A stretch of 64,000 nucleotides of DNA from Proteobacteria bacterium 005FR1 (GTDB taxonomy: Bacteria > Pseudomonadota > Gammaproteobacteria > Pseudomonadales > Cellvibrionaceae): assembly GCA_026192395.1 (NCBI GenBank), contig WACF01000001.1, positions 1,511,637-1,575,636 on the forward strand, given 5' to 3'. Both the position numbers and the translations under genes were made by a program. Of this stretch, positions 47,053 through 55,324 are shown in pieces (positions within the stretch are counted from its first letter, which is position 1; every line of letters begins with the position of its first letter). The notes beneath the pieces are model-generated. The model made no database searches and had not been told where the DNA came from. It saw only the letters and a program-made list of their open reading frames with translations.

Positions 47053-48624
47053 ATGAGCAAGCAGGCCATGAGCAAAACCGCTGCCAAGAGCAAGACCGCT
47101 ACCAAGGCAAAGCCGATTTCCACGACCTCCGAGTGGACCTTTGAATTGATCCACGAATACGATCGGGAGATCGCCTGCCTCGCAGATGAATTTCGCCTGG
47201 ACACCTATCAGAACCAGATTGAGGTAATCAGCTCCGAGCAAATGATGGATGCCTACGCCTCGGTCGGCATGCCTCTGGGCTACCACCACTGGTCCTATGG
47301 CAAGCAGTTCCTGAACATCGAGCAGTCCTACAAACGGGGCCAGATGGGTCTGGCCTACGAGATCGTGATCAACTCCGATCCCTGTATTGCTTACTTGATG
47401 GAAGAGAACACCATGACCATGCAGGCGCTGGTCATCGCCCATGCTTGCTATGGTCACAATTCCTTCTTCAAGGGCAATTACCTGTTCCGCACCTGGACCG
47501 ACGCGGGGTCGGTAATCGACTATCTCGTATTCGCAAAGAACTACATTTCCCAATGCGAAGAGCGCTACGGTATCGACGAAGTGGAAGCGGTCCTGGATGC
47601 CTGCCACGCGCTAATGAATTACGGCGTCGACCGCTACAAGCGGCCCTCCCCCATTTCGCCGGCGCGGGAACGGGAATTACAGAAAGAGCGCGAAGAGTAT
47701 CTGCAGCGCCAGGTGAACGATCTGTGGCGGACCATTCCCTTCCAGCACGAAGATGAAGATCCGAAAAGAAAATTCCGCTTCCCAGCGGAACCGCAGGAAA
47801 ACCTCCTCTACTTCATTGAGAAGAATGCGCCGCTGCTGGAACCCTGGCAGCGCGAAATCGTGCGCATCGTTCGCAAGGTGGCCCAGTACTTCTACCCGCA
47901 ACGTCAGACCCAGGTGATGAACGAGGGATGGGCGACATTCTGGCATTACACGCTGCTGAACACGCTGTACGAACGCGGAAAGGTGACCGACGGATTCATG
48001 CTGGAGTTCCTCCAGTCCCACACCAGCGTCATTTATCAGCCGCCGTACAACAGCCCTTATTACAGCGGCATCAATCCCTATACTCTCGGCTTCGCGATGA
48101 TGACGGACATCCGCAGAATCTGCGAAAACCCGACTGAAGAGGACAAGCGCTGGTTCCCGGACATCGCCGGCAGCGACTGGGTGAAAACCCTTGACTTCGC
48201 GATGCGCAACTTCAAGGACGAGAGCTTCATTCTTCAGTTCCTCTCGCCCAAGGTGATTCGCGATCTGAAACTGTTCTGCATCGTCGACGACGACCTGGAC
48301 AGCGAAATCGAAGTCACCGCAATCCACGACGATAGCGGCTATCAGGCCGTGCGTGAGCAACTGGCCGGACAGTACAACCTGGGTAACCGCGAACCCAACA
48401 TCCAGGTTTTCAGCGTCGACCTGCGCGGCGATCGTTCACTGACCCTGCACCACAATCAATACTCCCGCAAGCCGCTTGCGGAGGAGAGTACCGAGGAAGT
48501 GCTCAAGCACCTGCACCAGCTGTGGGGCTTTGATGTGCACCTGCATTCATTGCAGGACGATGTGGTCAGGCAGAGTTTCCACTGTCCCCCGATGGAAGAG
48601 GATGATTTCGACTTCAATCGTTGA
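47053..48624 (+). CDS. SpoVR-family protein (YcgB)
   Basis: A 523-residue SpoVR-family protein. Conserved are HHWSYGKQF, AHACYGHNSFFKGNYLF, and NEGWATFWHYTLLNTLY; the His-rich motifs suggest metal binding. Required for spore cortex in Bacillus and linked to stress in non-spore-formers, but its biochemistry is unknown. A basic Lys/Thr/Ala-rich leader of about 20 residues precedes the domain (the ATG at 47053 is used; an in-frame ATG at 47068 is possible). Starts 18 bases after yeaH. Its 3' end overlaps the convergent EamA gene by 11 bases. Confidence 0.93.
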   Translation: MSKQAMSKTAAKSKTATKAKPISTTSEWTFELIHEYDREIACLADEFRLDTYQNQIEVISSEQMMDAYASVGMPLGYHHWSYGKQFLNIEQSYKRGQMGLAYEIVINSDPCIAYLMEENTMTMQALVIAHACYGHNSFFKGNYLFRTWTDAGSVIDYLVFAKNYISQCEERYGIDEVEAVLDACHALMNYGVDRYKRPSPISPARERELQKEREEYLQRQVNDLWRTIPFQHEDEDPKRKFRFPAEPQENLLYFIEKNAPLLEPWQREIVRIVRKVAQYFYPQRQTQVMNEGWATFWHYTLLNTLYERGKVTDGFMLEFLQSHTSVIYQPPYNSPYYSGINPYTLGFAMMTDIRRICENPTEEDKRWFPDIAGSDWVKTLDFAMRNFKDESFILQFLSPKVIRDLKLFCIVDDDLDSEIEVTAIHDDSGYQAVREQLAGQYNLGNREPNIQVFSVDLRGDRSLTLHHNQYSRKPLAEESTEEVLKHLHQLWGFDVHLHSLQDDVVRQSFHCPPMEEDDFDFNR

Positions 48625-49681
48625 CTGGGAGAAGTCCGCCGCGCAGGCCGGCGGACTTCTCCTCCTCTACCGTCCTGGGTTCACCTCTCTCAGCCTTTCG
48701 CAACGCCCCCTGCACCGCTCCCACAGGCGGCAGGTTCGCTTTCACATCCTGAACCGGCAGCAGATCTGCCACCGGCTCTCGTTTGTCCAGCCGATCCACC
48801 AGACGACGCAGATAGCGCAGCCCCATGCCTTCGAACAACAGCAACGATGTCAGCACGGTGAGCGAACCGACCACCAGCCGAAGCGTCAGCGGCTCGCCGA
48901 GGAAAATCGTTCCAATGGCTAGGGCTATCACCGGTGTGATCAGCGTGATCAGCGAGATGGTAATCACACTCATATGCTTCAGGATATAGAAGTACAGGGT
49001 GAAGCCCCCGACCGATCCCAGAACCGCCAGATAGACCACAGCGATAGCGGAGTCCATGCCGATGCTGGTGGGAATCTGGCCATCAAGGGTTAACCAGACA
49101 AGAAAGAATACCGGCATGGCGAACAGCAACGTACCGCCAGTCTGGCAGAAGGGATCAAGCGTGAGATTGCTGGTCAAACGCTTAAGCCAGACCGAGCTCA
49201 CCGCAAAGATGCCCGTAGACAGAAACAACGCGGCAATCCCCAGCGCCGCCTCTCTGCTGACACCCAGCTGATCAAGGTAGATGATCGCCATTCCCACGAC
49301 CGCCAACAGCAACGCGGCAACCTGGCGTAGGTTGAGCGTACTGTCGCGCAACACCAACAGCGACACCACTGCGGTCAAGCAGGGATTGAATGCGAAGACG
49401 AGCGAAACCACGCCTGAAGGCACATGCTGGGCGGCCCAGTAGACGAGCGACATCTGCGGGCTAAGCCCCAGCGAGGCAACCAGATAAGCAAGCGCCACCT
49501 GCCGGTTGGGCAGAAAGGGCCGGCGGCGAATCGCGATGATCACCGCCACCACCGCGAAAGCCAGAATCATGCGCAGCCCCGCCGCGCTCCAGAAGGTCAG
49601 GCTATTGTTGCTCGTAGCAATGCCCAACGGTGTTGTGGACCAAATCAGGACCACACTCCAATATGCGATGATGACTTTCAT
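48614..49681 (-). CDS. EamA/DMT-family transporter
   Basis: A 355-residue inner-membrane protein with ten predicted helices in two EamA repeats, starting KVIIAYWSVVLIWSTTPLGIATS. Family members export amino acids, metabolites or drugs; the substrate is unknown. ATG 49681 has GGGAG at good distance; an upstream ATG at 49702 does not. The C-terminal ~60 residues after the last helix are a long polar tail, and the last codons are shared with the spoVR 3' end and a hairpin. Confidence 0.88.
   Translation of the reverse strand: MKVIIAYWSVVLIWSTTPLGIATSNNSLTFWSAAGLRMILAFAVVAVIIAIRRRPFLPNRQVALAYLVASLGLSPQMSLVYWAAQHVPSGVVSLVFAFNPCLTAVVSLLVLRDSTLNLRQVAALLLAVVGMAIIYLDQLGVSREAALGIAALFLSTGIFAVSSVWLKRLTSNLTLDPFCQTGGTLLFAMPVFFLVWLTLDGQIPTSIGMDSAIAVVYLAVLGSVGGFTLYFYILKHMSVITISLITLITPVIALAIGTIFLGEPLTLRLVVGSLTVLTSLLLFEGMGLRYLRRLVDRLDKREPVADLLPVQDVKANLPPVGAVQGALRKAERGEPRTVEEEKSAGLRGGLLPVND
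48628..48662 (+). terminator. Hairpin at the spoVR / EamA convergent ends
   Basis: A perfect 14-bp stem (48628-48641 and 48649-48662) with a 7-base loop, 3 bases after the spoVR stop. It lies within the last codons of the opposite EamA gene. No T run follows, so it probably works as a barrier or 3'-end stabiliser for the prkA-yeaH-spoVR message. Confidence 0.6.
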
Positions 49682-50084
49682 TGTTGGCTCCCGCCCGATC
49701 ATTCCCTGTTATTGCCCATTTCATGATTCACGCGTTCTGAACTTCTTGACGTGATTGCCCCAAAAACGAAGAAGGCCGCAGTTTTTAGCTGCGGCCTTCT
49801 TCGGATTTGCTGACTCTGTATTTAAGCTTCTATGTAAGCTCGTCAACCCTCAAACGCCCAGCACAGGCCGCCACCCAGATCCAACGGATCAGGTGATAAC
49901 AGCAGGCCGGTGCCATATTGGTCATGCGAAGCGAGTTCATGAGCAGGCGTTTCACTGGAATTTAGAAAAGACTAAGCGTCCGATTACAACAGAACAGAAG
50001 CCGGATGGCAATGAACTTTTCGTTACAGGCACCGATCTCTATAATGCAAAGCTCATCTACCCACGATTTCGGCTCTTAACAGTT
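49682..50084. promoter_or_regulatory. EamA-cca gap with a bidirectional hairpin
   Basis: 403 bases. The main element is a perfect 15-bp stem, arms 49767-49781 and 49789-49803, with a TTTTTAG-type loop. On the minus strand a T run follows, so it is a good intrinsic terminator for transcription moving left, perhaps insulating the EamA gene. Bases 49804-50084 have no tRNA fold or gene I can support; an open frame continues here from 49755 but lacks homology until the cca ATG at 50085. Confidence 0.55.
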
Positions 50085-51314
50085 ATGCAGGTTTTTCTGG
50101 TTGGCGGCGCAGTGCGCGATAAGCTGATGGACTACCCCTGTCACGAACAGGATTGGGTAGTGGTCGGCGCGAAGCCCGAGGAACTGCAGAAGCAAGGCTA
50201 CGTGCCGGTGGGCAAGGACTTTCCCGTCTTCCTCCACCCGGAAACGAAGGAGGAGTATGCGCTTGCCCGCACTGAACGAAAGACCGGCCCCGGTTATACC
50301 GGCTTTGAGTTCTACGCCGCGCCCGACGTTACCCTCGAGCAGGATCTGGCGCGACGCGATCTGACTATCAATGCCCTCGCCATGAATGAGGCGGGCGAAA
50401 TCATCGATCCGTATGGCGGTCGCGAAGACATCGCTGCGCGCAAACTCCGCCACGTCTCCGATAGTTTTCGGGAGGATCCGGTCCGCATTCTTCGCCTCGC
50501 CCGCTTCGCTGCACGGTACTATCACCTGGGCTTCACCGTTGCGGACGAAACCATGCAGCTGATGCGGGAGATGGTGGAGTGCGGCGAAGTCGACTATCTG
50601 GTTCCGGAACGAGTCTGGAAGGAAATGTCCCGCGCATTGGGCGAGGACAGTCCCCCTATCTTTTTCGAGGTGCTGCGAACCTGCGGCGCTCTCGCACGCC
50701 TGCTCCCGGAGCTCGAGACCCTGTACGGCGTCCCGCAGCCGCCCAAGCATCATCCTGAAATCGATTGCGGCGTCCACACGATGATGGCCCTGCAGCAGGC
50801 TTGCCGCTTGAGCGAAAAAACGACGGTGCGCTTTGCCACGCTTGTTCACGACCTGGGCAAGGCGACCACGCCCGAGGATGTGCTTCCGAGCCACATCGGT
50901 CACGAACAGCGCAGTCTTCCGCTGATCCGTGAACTCTGTCAACGCCTCGCCATTCCCAACGCCTATCGCGACCTGGGTCTGATCGTGGCGCAGTACCACA
51001 CCCACTGCCATCGCGTGAAGGAACTCAAGACCACCACCCTGCTGCGCAGCTTGGAGGCCCTCGACGCGTTCCGACGTCCGGATCGGTTTGAGGAGTTTCT
51101 GCTTTGCTGTGAAGCGGACGCCCGCGGCCGTACCGGCTTTGAAGATCGGGACTATTCCCAGGTAGACTACTTCCGCGCAGCCCTGGCACGCTGCAACGAG
51201 GTAACTGCGGCCGATGTCGATCCCGAGCAATTCAAGGGCAAGGCTTTCGGCGAACAACTGCACCGCTTGCGGCTGACAGCTCTCAAGCCCCTGCGGGATT
51301 CACATTGTGAGTAA
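50085..51314 (+). CDS. cca: CCA-adding enzyme (tRNA nucleotidyltransferase)
   Basis: Adds or repairs the 3' CCA of tRNAs. 409 residues, close to E. coli Cca. [23 protein letters not shown] carries the catalytic acidic pair, followed by [11 protein letters not shown] and [15 protein letters not shown]-terminal HD domain ([10 protein letters not shown]) suggests extra phosphohydrolase activities as in E. coli. The start is placed where homology begins; the longer open frame upstream would add 110 unrelated residues. Overlaps the next gene by 8 bases. Confidence 0.95.
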   Translation: MQVFLVGGAVRDKLMDYPCHEQDWVVVGAKPEELQKQGYVPVGKDFPVFLHPETKEEYALARTERKTGPGYTGFEFYAAPDVTLEQDLARRDLTINALAMNEAGEIIDPYGGREDIAARKLRHVSDSFREDPVRILRLARFAARYYHLGFTVADETMQLMREMVECGEVDYLVPERVWKEMSRALGEDSPPIFFEVLRTCGALARLLPELETLYGVPQPPKHHPEIDCGVHTMMALQQACRLSEKTTVRFATLVHDLGKATTPEDVLPSHIGHEQRSLPLIRELCQRLAIPNAYRDLGLIVAQYHTHCHRVKELKTTTLLRSLEALDAFRRPDRFEEFLLCCEADARGRTGFEDRDYSQVDYFRAALARCNEVTAADVDPEQFKGKAFGEQLHRLRLTALKPLRDSHCE

Positions 51315-52104
51315 CCGTTTCGAAATGACTGATAAGGCCGAACCGAATGCCACTCCCGACGGGGACACCCCGAAAGTGGCCCTGATTACTGGCGCAGCCC
51401 GGCGCATCGGCGCTGAGATCGCCACCCAACTTCATGCGGCCGGCTTCAATCTTATCCTGCACTACAATCGCTCTGCCAATGACATGCAGGCGCTAAGCGA
51501 GACTCTGAATGCAACGCGCGCCGAGTCAGTTGTTGCCGCCAAAGCCGACCTGTGTGATATGGCCGAACTGCGAGCGCTGGCCGAGCACGCCCTGGCGCAG
51601 TGGCAGCGCTTGGACCTGCTGGTGAACAATGCCTCCAGTTTTTACCCCACGCCGGTGGGAGAGATTACTGAGGATGACTGGGACAATCTGCTCGGCACAA
51701 ATCTGAAAGCGCCTCTCTTTCTCAGCCAGGCACTGGCCGAACCACTGCGGCGAAACCGTGGCTGCATTATCAATCTCGCCGACATCCACGCCGAGCGCCC
51801 GCTATCCGGTCACCCGGTCTACTGTGCGGCGAAAGCTGGCAATGTCATGCTCACCAAATCCCTGGCCAAGGAGCTGGCGCCGGATGTGCGAGTCAACGGC
51901 ATCGCCCCCGGTGCGATTCTATGGCCGGAAAGCGACGGCGAACTGACCGAAGAAGATAAGTCGAAAATCCTGAGGAAAATCGCCCTCAAACGCATCGGCA
52001 GCCCCGCCGACATCGCCCGCACCATTCGCTTCCTGGCTACCGAAGCGCCCTACGTTACCGGACAGATCATCGCCGTCGATGGCGGACGTAATCTCGTCAG
52101 CTGA
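51307..52104 (+). CDS. folM: Pteridine reductase-like SDR (FolM type)
   Basis: Short-chain dehydrogenase expected to reduce dihydromonapterin or dihydrofolate. 265 residues from GTG 51307. It has the TGAARRIG dinucleotide motif that separates pteridine reductases from ordinary SDRs (TGxxxxxG), NNASSF, and the catalytic Tyr-Lys in [10 protein letters not shown], with an Asp ([11 protein letters not shown]) in place of the usual catalytic Ser, as in PTR1. The N-terminal ~20 residues are an unusual polar leader; an internal ATG at 51325 is an alternative start. In pseudomonads cca is also followed by folate-pathway genes. Confidence 0.85.
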   Translation: MSNRFEMTDKAEPNATPDGDTPKVALITGAARRIGAEIATQLHAAGFNLILHYNRSANDMQALSETLNATRAESVVAAKADLCDMAELRALAEHALAQWQRLDLLVNNASSFYPTPVGEITEDDWDNLLGTNLKAPLFLSQALAEPLRRNRGCIINLADIHAERPLSGHPVYCAAKAGNVMLTKSLAKELAPDVRVNGIAPGAILWPESDGELTEEDKSKILRKIALKRIGSPADIARTIRFLATEAPYVTGQIIAVDGGRNLVS

Positions 52105-52105
52105 A

Positions 52106-52140
52106 TCTCCAGTCTCCAGTCTCCAGTCTCCAGTCTCCAG
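52106..52140 (+). repeat. Heptamer array TCTCCAG x5
   Basis: Five perfect tandem copies, beginning one base after the folM stop. The unit is the reverse complement of GGAGACT in another phase. See the related arrays near 27.8, 52.8, 55.2 and 59.5 kb. Confidence 0.95.
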
Positions 52141-52156
52141 TAAGATCGTGAGAATG

Positions 52157-52191
52157 TTTGTCTGGCGACTGGAGAATGTAGACTCGCGACT
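52157..52191 (+). repeat. Left copy of a direct repeat flanking hsp20
   Basis: Heptamer-phased units CTGGCGA, CTGGAGA, ATGTAGA, CTCGCGA starting at 52162, preceded by TTTGT. It matches the block after hsp20 (52779-52820) in order and sequence, apart from the number of CTGGCGA units. Confidence 0.8.
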
Positions 52192-52203
52192 TTTTTTCCG
52201 GGC

Positions 52204-52232
52204 CTTGAAAAACTCGTTAGGAATCCCTAAGT
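52204..52232 (+). promoter_or_regulatory. Sigma-32-like promoter of hsp20
   Basis: CTTGAAA (52204-52210) is a perfect heat-shock -35; 14 bases later CCCTAAGT (52225-52232) resembles the CCCCATNT -10. This is the expected arrangement for a small heat shock gene and lies about 50 bases before the ATG. GGAGGTGATG gives a strong ribosome site. Confidence 0.65.
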
Positions 52233-52282
52233 CATAAGCATCCTCAGTAGGCTAAAAAAGGGAAACCCGGAGGTGATGCGTT

Positions 52283-52705
52283 ATGAATCTTATTCCCCGT
52301 CGCTCTGTATTTGATATCGATAACTTTTTCGATGATTTCCTGGCTCCTGCTCAACGGCAGGCAGGCGCTAACTTCTTTTCACCGCGCGTCGACGTGAAGG
52401 ACAACAAAGATCACGTGGAAATCAGCGCTGAGCTGCCTGGCGTCAAGAAGGAAGATATCGATGTTACCTTGGAAAACGGCGTACTGACGCTCACTGCCGA
52501 AAGTCGCCACGAAGAAAAGGAGGAGAAAGAGGGCCGGACAATCCGTCAGGAGCGCCGCTATGGCAAATATATGCGCAGCTTCGACCTGGGTAGTGGCGTG
52601 AAGGAGAAGGACATCAAGGCTCACTTCGAGAATGGGGTACTGACCCTCAAAGCACCCAAAGCCGAAGAGAAAAAGCAGGAAGCACGTCGAATCCAGATCC
52701 AATAG
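52283..52705 (+). CDS. Small heat shock protein, Hsp20 family
   Basis: ATP-independent holdase that keeps aggregating proteins accessible to DnaK/ClpB. 140 residues: a short N-terminal arm (MNLIPRRSVFDIDNFFDDF), then an alpha-crystallin domain with RVDVKDNKDHVEISAELPGVKKEDI and the closing GVLTLKAPK strand. The C-terminal tail carries RRIQIQ, an IxI-type motif for oligomer contacts. Strong Shine-Dalgarno and a sigma-32-like promoter. The whole unit is bracketed by heptamer repeats. Confidence 0.94.
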   Translation: MNLIPRRSVFDIDNFFDDFLAPAQRQAGANFFSPRVDVKDNKDHVEISAELPGVKKEDIDVTLENGVLTLTAESRHEEKEEKEGRTIRQERRYGKYMRSFDLGSGVKEKDIKAHFENGVLTLKAPKAEEKKQEARRIQIQ

Positions 52706-52742
52706 CAGTCGCAAGTCTCCATTCGCCAGTTTGGAGACGATG

Positions 52743-52781
52743 AAAGGCGTCAGCCGCGTAGCGCGGCCTGGCGCCTTTTTT
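52743..52781 (+). terminator. Strong terminator of hsp20
   Basis: AAAGGCGTCAGCCGCG pairs with CGCGGCCTGGCGCCTTT (one bulge, one G-U) around TAG, followed by more T. A textbook intrinsic terminator inside the flanking repeat region. Confidence 0.88.
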
Positions 52782-52820
52782 GTCTGGCGACTGGCGACTG
52801 GCGACTGGAGACTCGCGACT
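52779..52820 (+). repeat. Right copy of the direct repeat flanking hsp20
   Basis: Three CTGGCGA units (52784-52804), then CTGGAGA and CTCGCGA, preceded by TTTGT. Together with degenerate heptamers right after the hsp20 stop (AGTCGCA, AGTCTCC, ATTCGCC at 52707-52727) it mirrors the layout before hsp20. Confidence 0.85.
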
Positions 52821-52867
52821 GTAATGTGCTTAAATGCCGTTTCATTTCGCAGCGAGAAACGGACATC

Positions 52868-53803
52868 ATGGCCAGCAAACTCGAGCAACTCAAGCGCATG
52901 ACCGATGTGGTCGCCGACACCGGCGACATCGAGGCGATTCGCCGCTATCAGCCGGTGGATGCCACCACCAACCCTTCCCTGCTCCTCAAGGCCGCACAGA
53001 TGCCGCAATACCAGCATTTGGTGGATGCGGCCATCGGTGCGGGCAAGGGTGACCCTGCCGCTGCCTGCGACCATCTTTCCGTGCTCATCGGCAAGGAAAT
53101 CCTCAACCTGGTGCCGGGACGGGTTTCCACGGAGGTGGATGCACGGCTTTCATTCGACACCGCAGCTTCTATCGACAAAGCCAAGCGGCTTATCGGGCTT
53201 TACGAGGCCGAAGGGATCGACCGCTCGCGCATTCTGATCAAAGTCGCCTCTACCTGGGAAGGCATCCGGGCGGCGGAGCGGCTGGAAAAAGACGGCATCA
53301 ACTGCAACCTGACCCTGCTATTCAGCTTCGCTCAGGCGACGGCCTGCGCGGACGCGGGGGTGACCCTGATATCGCCCTTCGTGGGACGCATCTACGACTG
53401 GTACAAACTGCGCGAACCGCAACAGACCTATACGAAGGATACGGACCCCGGCGTACTGTCTGTGCGCCGCATCTACGACTACTACAAGCAACATCACTAC
53501 TCAACCATCGTAATGGGTGCGAGCTTCCGCAATACCGATCAGATCGAGGGACTCGCCGGCTGCGATCGGCTGACCATCAGCCCGCAACTGCTCGAGGAGC
53601 TGTCGGCCGCTGAAGGCGAACTGGAACGAGTTCTTTCACCACAAACGGTAAACGCAGCCGAAGAGAAGGTCCACTACGAGGAAGCACCTTTTCGCTTTGC
53701 ACTGAACGCCGACGCCATGGGCACTGAAAAGCTGGCAGAAGGTATTCGCAACTTCGTACATGATCAGGTTCAGCTGGAAGGCCTGATGGCGGTCCGTTCC
53801 TGA
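52868..53803 (+). CDS. tal: Transaldolase
   Basis: Pentose phosphate enzyme exchanging dihydroxyacetone units. 311 residues, close to E. coli TalB (317). [18 protein letters not shown] at the N-terminus, the Schiff-base lysine in [24 protein letters not shown], and [13 protein letters not shown] 52868 is chosen by homology over an upstream in-frame start at 52826 that lies in non-homologous sequence. Confidence 0.96.
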   Translation: MASKLEQLKRMTDVVADTGDIEAIRRYQPVDATTNPSLLLKAAQMPQYQHLVDAAIGAGKGDPAAACDHLSVLIGKEILNLVPGRVSTEVDARLSFDTAASIDKAKRLIGLYEAEGIDRSRILIKVASTWEGIRAAERLEKDGINCNLTLLFSFAQATACADAGVTLISPFVGRIYDWYKLREPQQTYTKDTDPGVLSVRRIYDYYKQHHYSTIVMGASFRNTDQIEGLAGCDRLTISPQLLEELSAAEGELERVLSPQTVNAAEEKVHYEEAPFRFALNADAMGTEKLAEGIRNFVHDQVQLEGLMAVRS

Positions 53804-53842
53804 GACAAGAAGCATCAAATCAGGAGCCAGAGATTTCAAAAC

Positions 53843-54121
53843 ATGACGGACGACGAAAAGAATCAACCAAGCCTGCTGACCAAAGTCGCCGAAGGATTGC
53901 GCGAGTACTATGAAGCACCCTTTCGTCAGGCCTACGGCCGCGCGCAACGGGACGAAGAAGACCTCTTCATGCTGCTTGTTTTTGCTGAAAGCCTGGGTCT
54001 GCCCAATCCGGTTTCCTTCTACACGCTCGAACTTCTTCCCGTGGTTTACGACCGCTTCCACGAGTGGCACAAACGCATGGGGATGGAACGCTCTCCTTTG
54101 GATCACGTACATTGCTGCTAA
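53843..54121 (+). CDS. Small protein ending in Cys-Cys (cory-CC-star type)
   Basis: A 92-residue soluble protein. Key features: a conserved-looking GLREYYEAPFRQAYGR segment at residues 18-33, a helical middle (DLFMLLVFAESLGLPNPVSFYTLELLP), and a C-terminus HVHCC immediately before the stop, a possible metal or thiol site. I believe it matches the family NCBI calls cory-CC-star, which is found next to ArsA-type ATPases, but this is from memory. Its stop lies inside the start of the ATPase gene, so the two are translationally coupled. Confidence 0.65.
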   Translation: MTDDEKNQPSLLTKVAEGLREYYEAPFRQAYGRAQRDEEDLFMLLVFAESLGLPNPVSFYTLELLPVVYDRFHEWHKRMGMERSPLDHVHCC

Positions 54122-55113
54122 ATCTCATACAAAACCGGAACGTTCTGTTCTTCGGCGGAAAGGGCGGTGTCGGCAAGACCACCGTCTCTGCCGCGTCGGC
54201 GCTGCTGGCAGCGCGGCAAGGCAGGCGTGTCTTGCTGGTCTCCACTGATCCAGCGCACAACCTCGGCCATCTATTCCAGCGCACGATCGGCCCCCAACCC
54301 GTGGCGCTCGCTCCCAATCTGTCCGCGCTCGAGCTGGACCCCGAGCAGACGGTCGATGCACACCTGGAAGAAATCAGTTCCGAACTACGCCGCCTGATGC
54401 CCGAGCACCTGAAGGGCGAAGTGGAAAAGCACATGGAGCTGTCGCGCGATGCCCCTGGCATGCAGGAAGCGGCCATACTCGAGCGCATGGCGGAAGTTCT
54501 GGAGACGGCGGCCGAGCAATTCGATCTGCTAGTCTTTGACACGGCACCCTCGGGGCACACTGCCCGCTTGATGGCGCTGCCGGAAATGATGTCCGCGTGG
54601 ACCGAAGGCCTGATCAAGCGACGCGAACAGGCGGACCGCTTCCGGGAAGTCTGGCGTAAGCTCGGCAGCGACAAGTCGGTAGGCAACAAGCTTCTTGGCG
54701 GCGACGCCAATCACAGCAGCAGCGAAGAAGATCGGGAAAACCGCATCCGCCATCTTCTCAATCGCCGCCGGCTTCGCTTCAGCAACTTGCGCGAGGCGCT
54801 GGCCGACCATGAGCGAACCGCATTCATCATCGTGCTGGCCGCCGAACGCCTGCCGGTCCTGGAAACCATCGAGCTGCAAAGGCAGCTGCAAAAAACTGGC
54901 GTATCTACCGGCGGTCTCGTGGTGAACAAACGTGTGCCGGCGGATGCGGGAAGCTTCCTGGCGGAACGCCGCGCGCAGGAAGAGATTCACCTTCGCACCC
55001 TCGCTGAAGCGCTGCCGCGCTTGCCTCGTCAGGACTTTGCCCTGGCCGCCCATGACATTCTCGGTCTTGAGGGACTCGAGAAGTTCGCTGACGCGATTGA
55101 GGAAGACGAATAA
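54112..55113 (+). CDS. ArsA/GET3-family ATPase
   Basis: A 333-residue single-domain P-loop ATPase. Walker A GGKGGVGKTT (residues 15-24) has the deviant signature lysine, switch I is TDPAHNL, and DTAPSGHTARLM is the family's nucleotide-sensing motif. Relatives include the arsenite-pump ATPase ArsA and tail-anchored-protein targeting GET3. I see no arsB, arsC or arsR, and the metal-binding cysteines of ArsA are absent, so arsenic export is unlikely. Start TTG 54112 gives a natural N-terminus and overlaps the Cys-Cys gene by 10 bases; an in-frame GTG at 54064 would overlap far more. Confidence 0.82.
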   Translation: MLLNLIQNRNVLFFGGKGGVGKTTVSAASALLAARQGRRVLLVSTDPAHNLGHLFQRTIGPQPVALAPNLSALELDPEQTVDAHLEEISSELRRLMPEHLKGEVEKHMELSRDAPGMQEAAILERMAEVLETAAEQFDLLVFDTAPSGHTARLMALPEMMSAWTEGLIKRREQADRFREVWRKLGSDKSVGNKLLGGDANHSSSEEDRENRIRHLLNRRRLRFSNLREALADHERTAFIIVLAAERLPVLETIELQRQLQKTGVSTGGLVVNKRVPADAGSFLAERRAQEEIHLRTLAEALPRLPRQDFALAAHDILGLEGLEKFADAIEEDE

Positions 55114-55139
55114 TTTTGAAGCCTTGAGCGCCAGGTCGA

Positions 55140-55172
55140 AAGTCGGCTGCGGCAATAGCCGTGAGCCGACTT
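55140..55172 (+). terminator. Hairpin after the ArsA-type gene
   Basis: AAGTCGGCT (55140-55148) pairs with AGCCGACTT (55164-55172), with an inner CGGC/GCCG stem around AATA. Little T run follows. Probably ends the Cys-Cys/ATPase transcript. Confidence 0.6.
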
Positions 55173-55194
55173 GTATGGGCCGTCCACATCTCAG

Positions 55195-55236
55195 CTCTCG
55201 CCGCTCGCCCTTTCGCCTCTCACCTCTCACCTCTCA
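55195..55236 (+). repeat. Heptamer array with CCTCTCA x3
   Basis: Six contiguous 7-base units: CTCTCGC, CGCTCGC, CCTTTCG, then three CCTCTCA. The unit differs from the other arrays but the period is the same. Confidence 0.75.
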
Positions 55237-55324
55237 TGTCCCAGCTCCCGCGCTTGCTCTAGAGCCGCTGGACCGAAAATTGCTCCCGCCCAAGAATACG
55301 TCCGCGCAACAGAAGGAATACACC

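Noticed and set aside
49804-50084. tRNA gene near the cca start
   Set aside because: No cloverleaf or T-loop (GGTTCGAATCC-like) sequence could be found.
54112-55113. Arsenic resistance operon
   Set aside because: Only an ArsA-type ATPase is present; the ArsA metal cysteines and arsB, arsC and arsR are missing.
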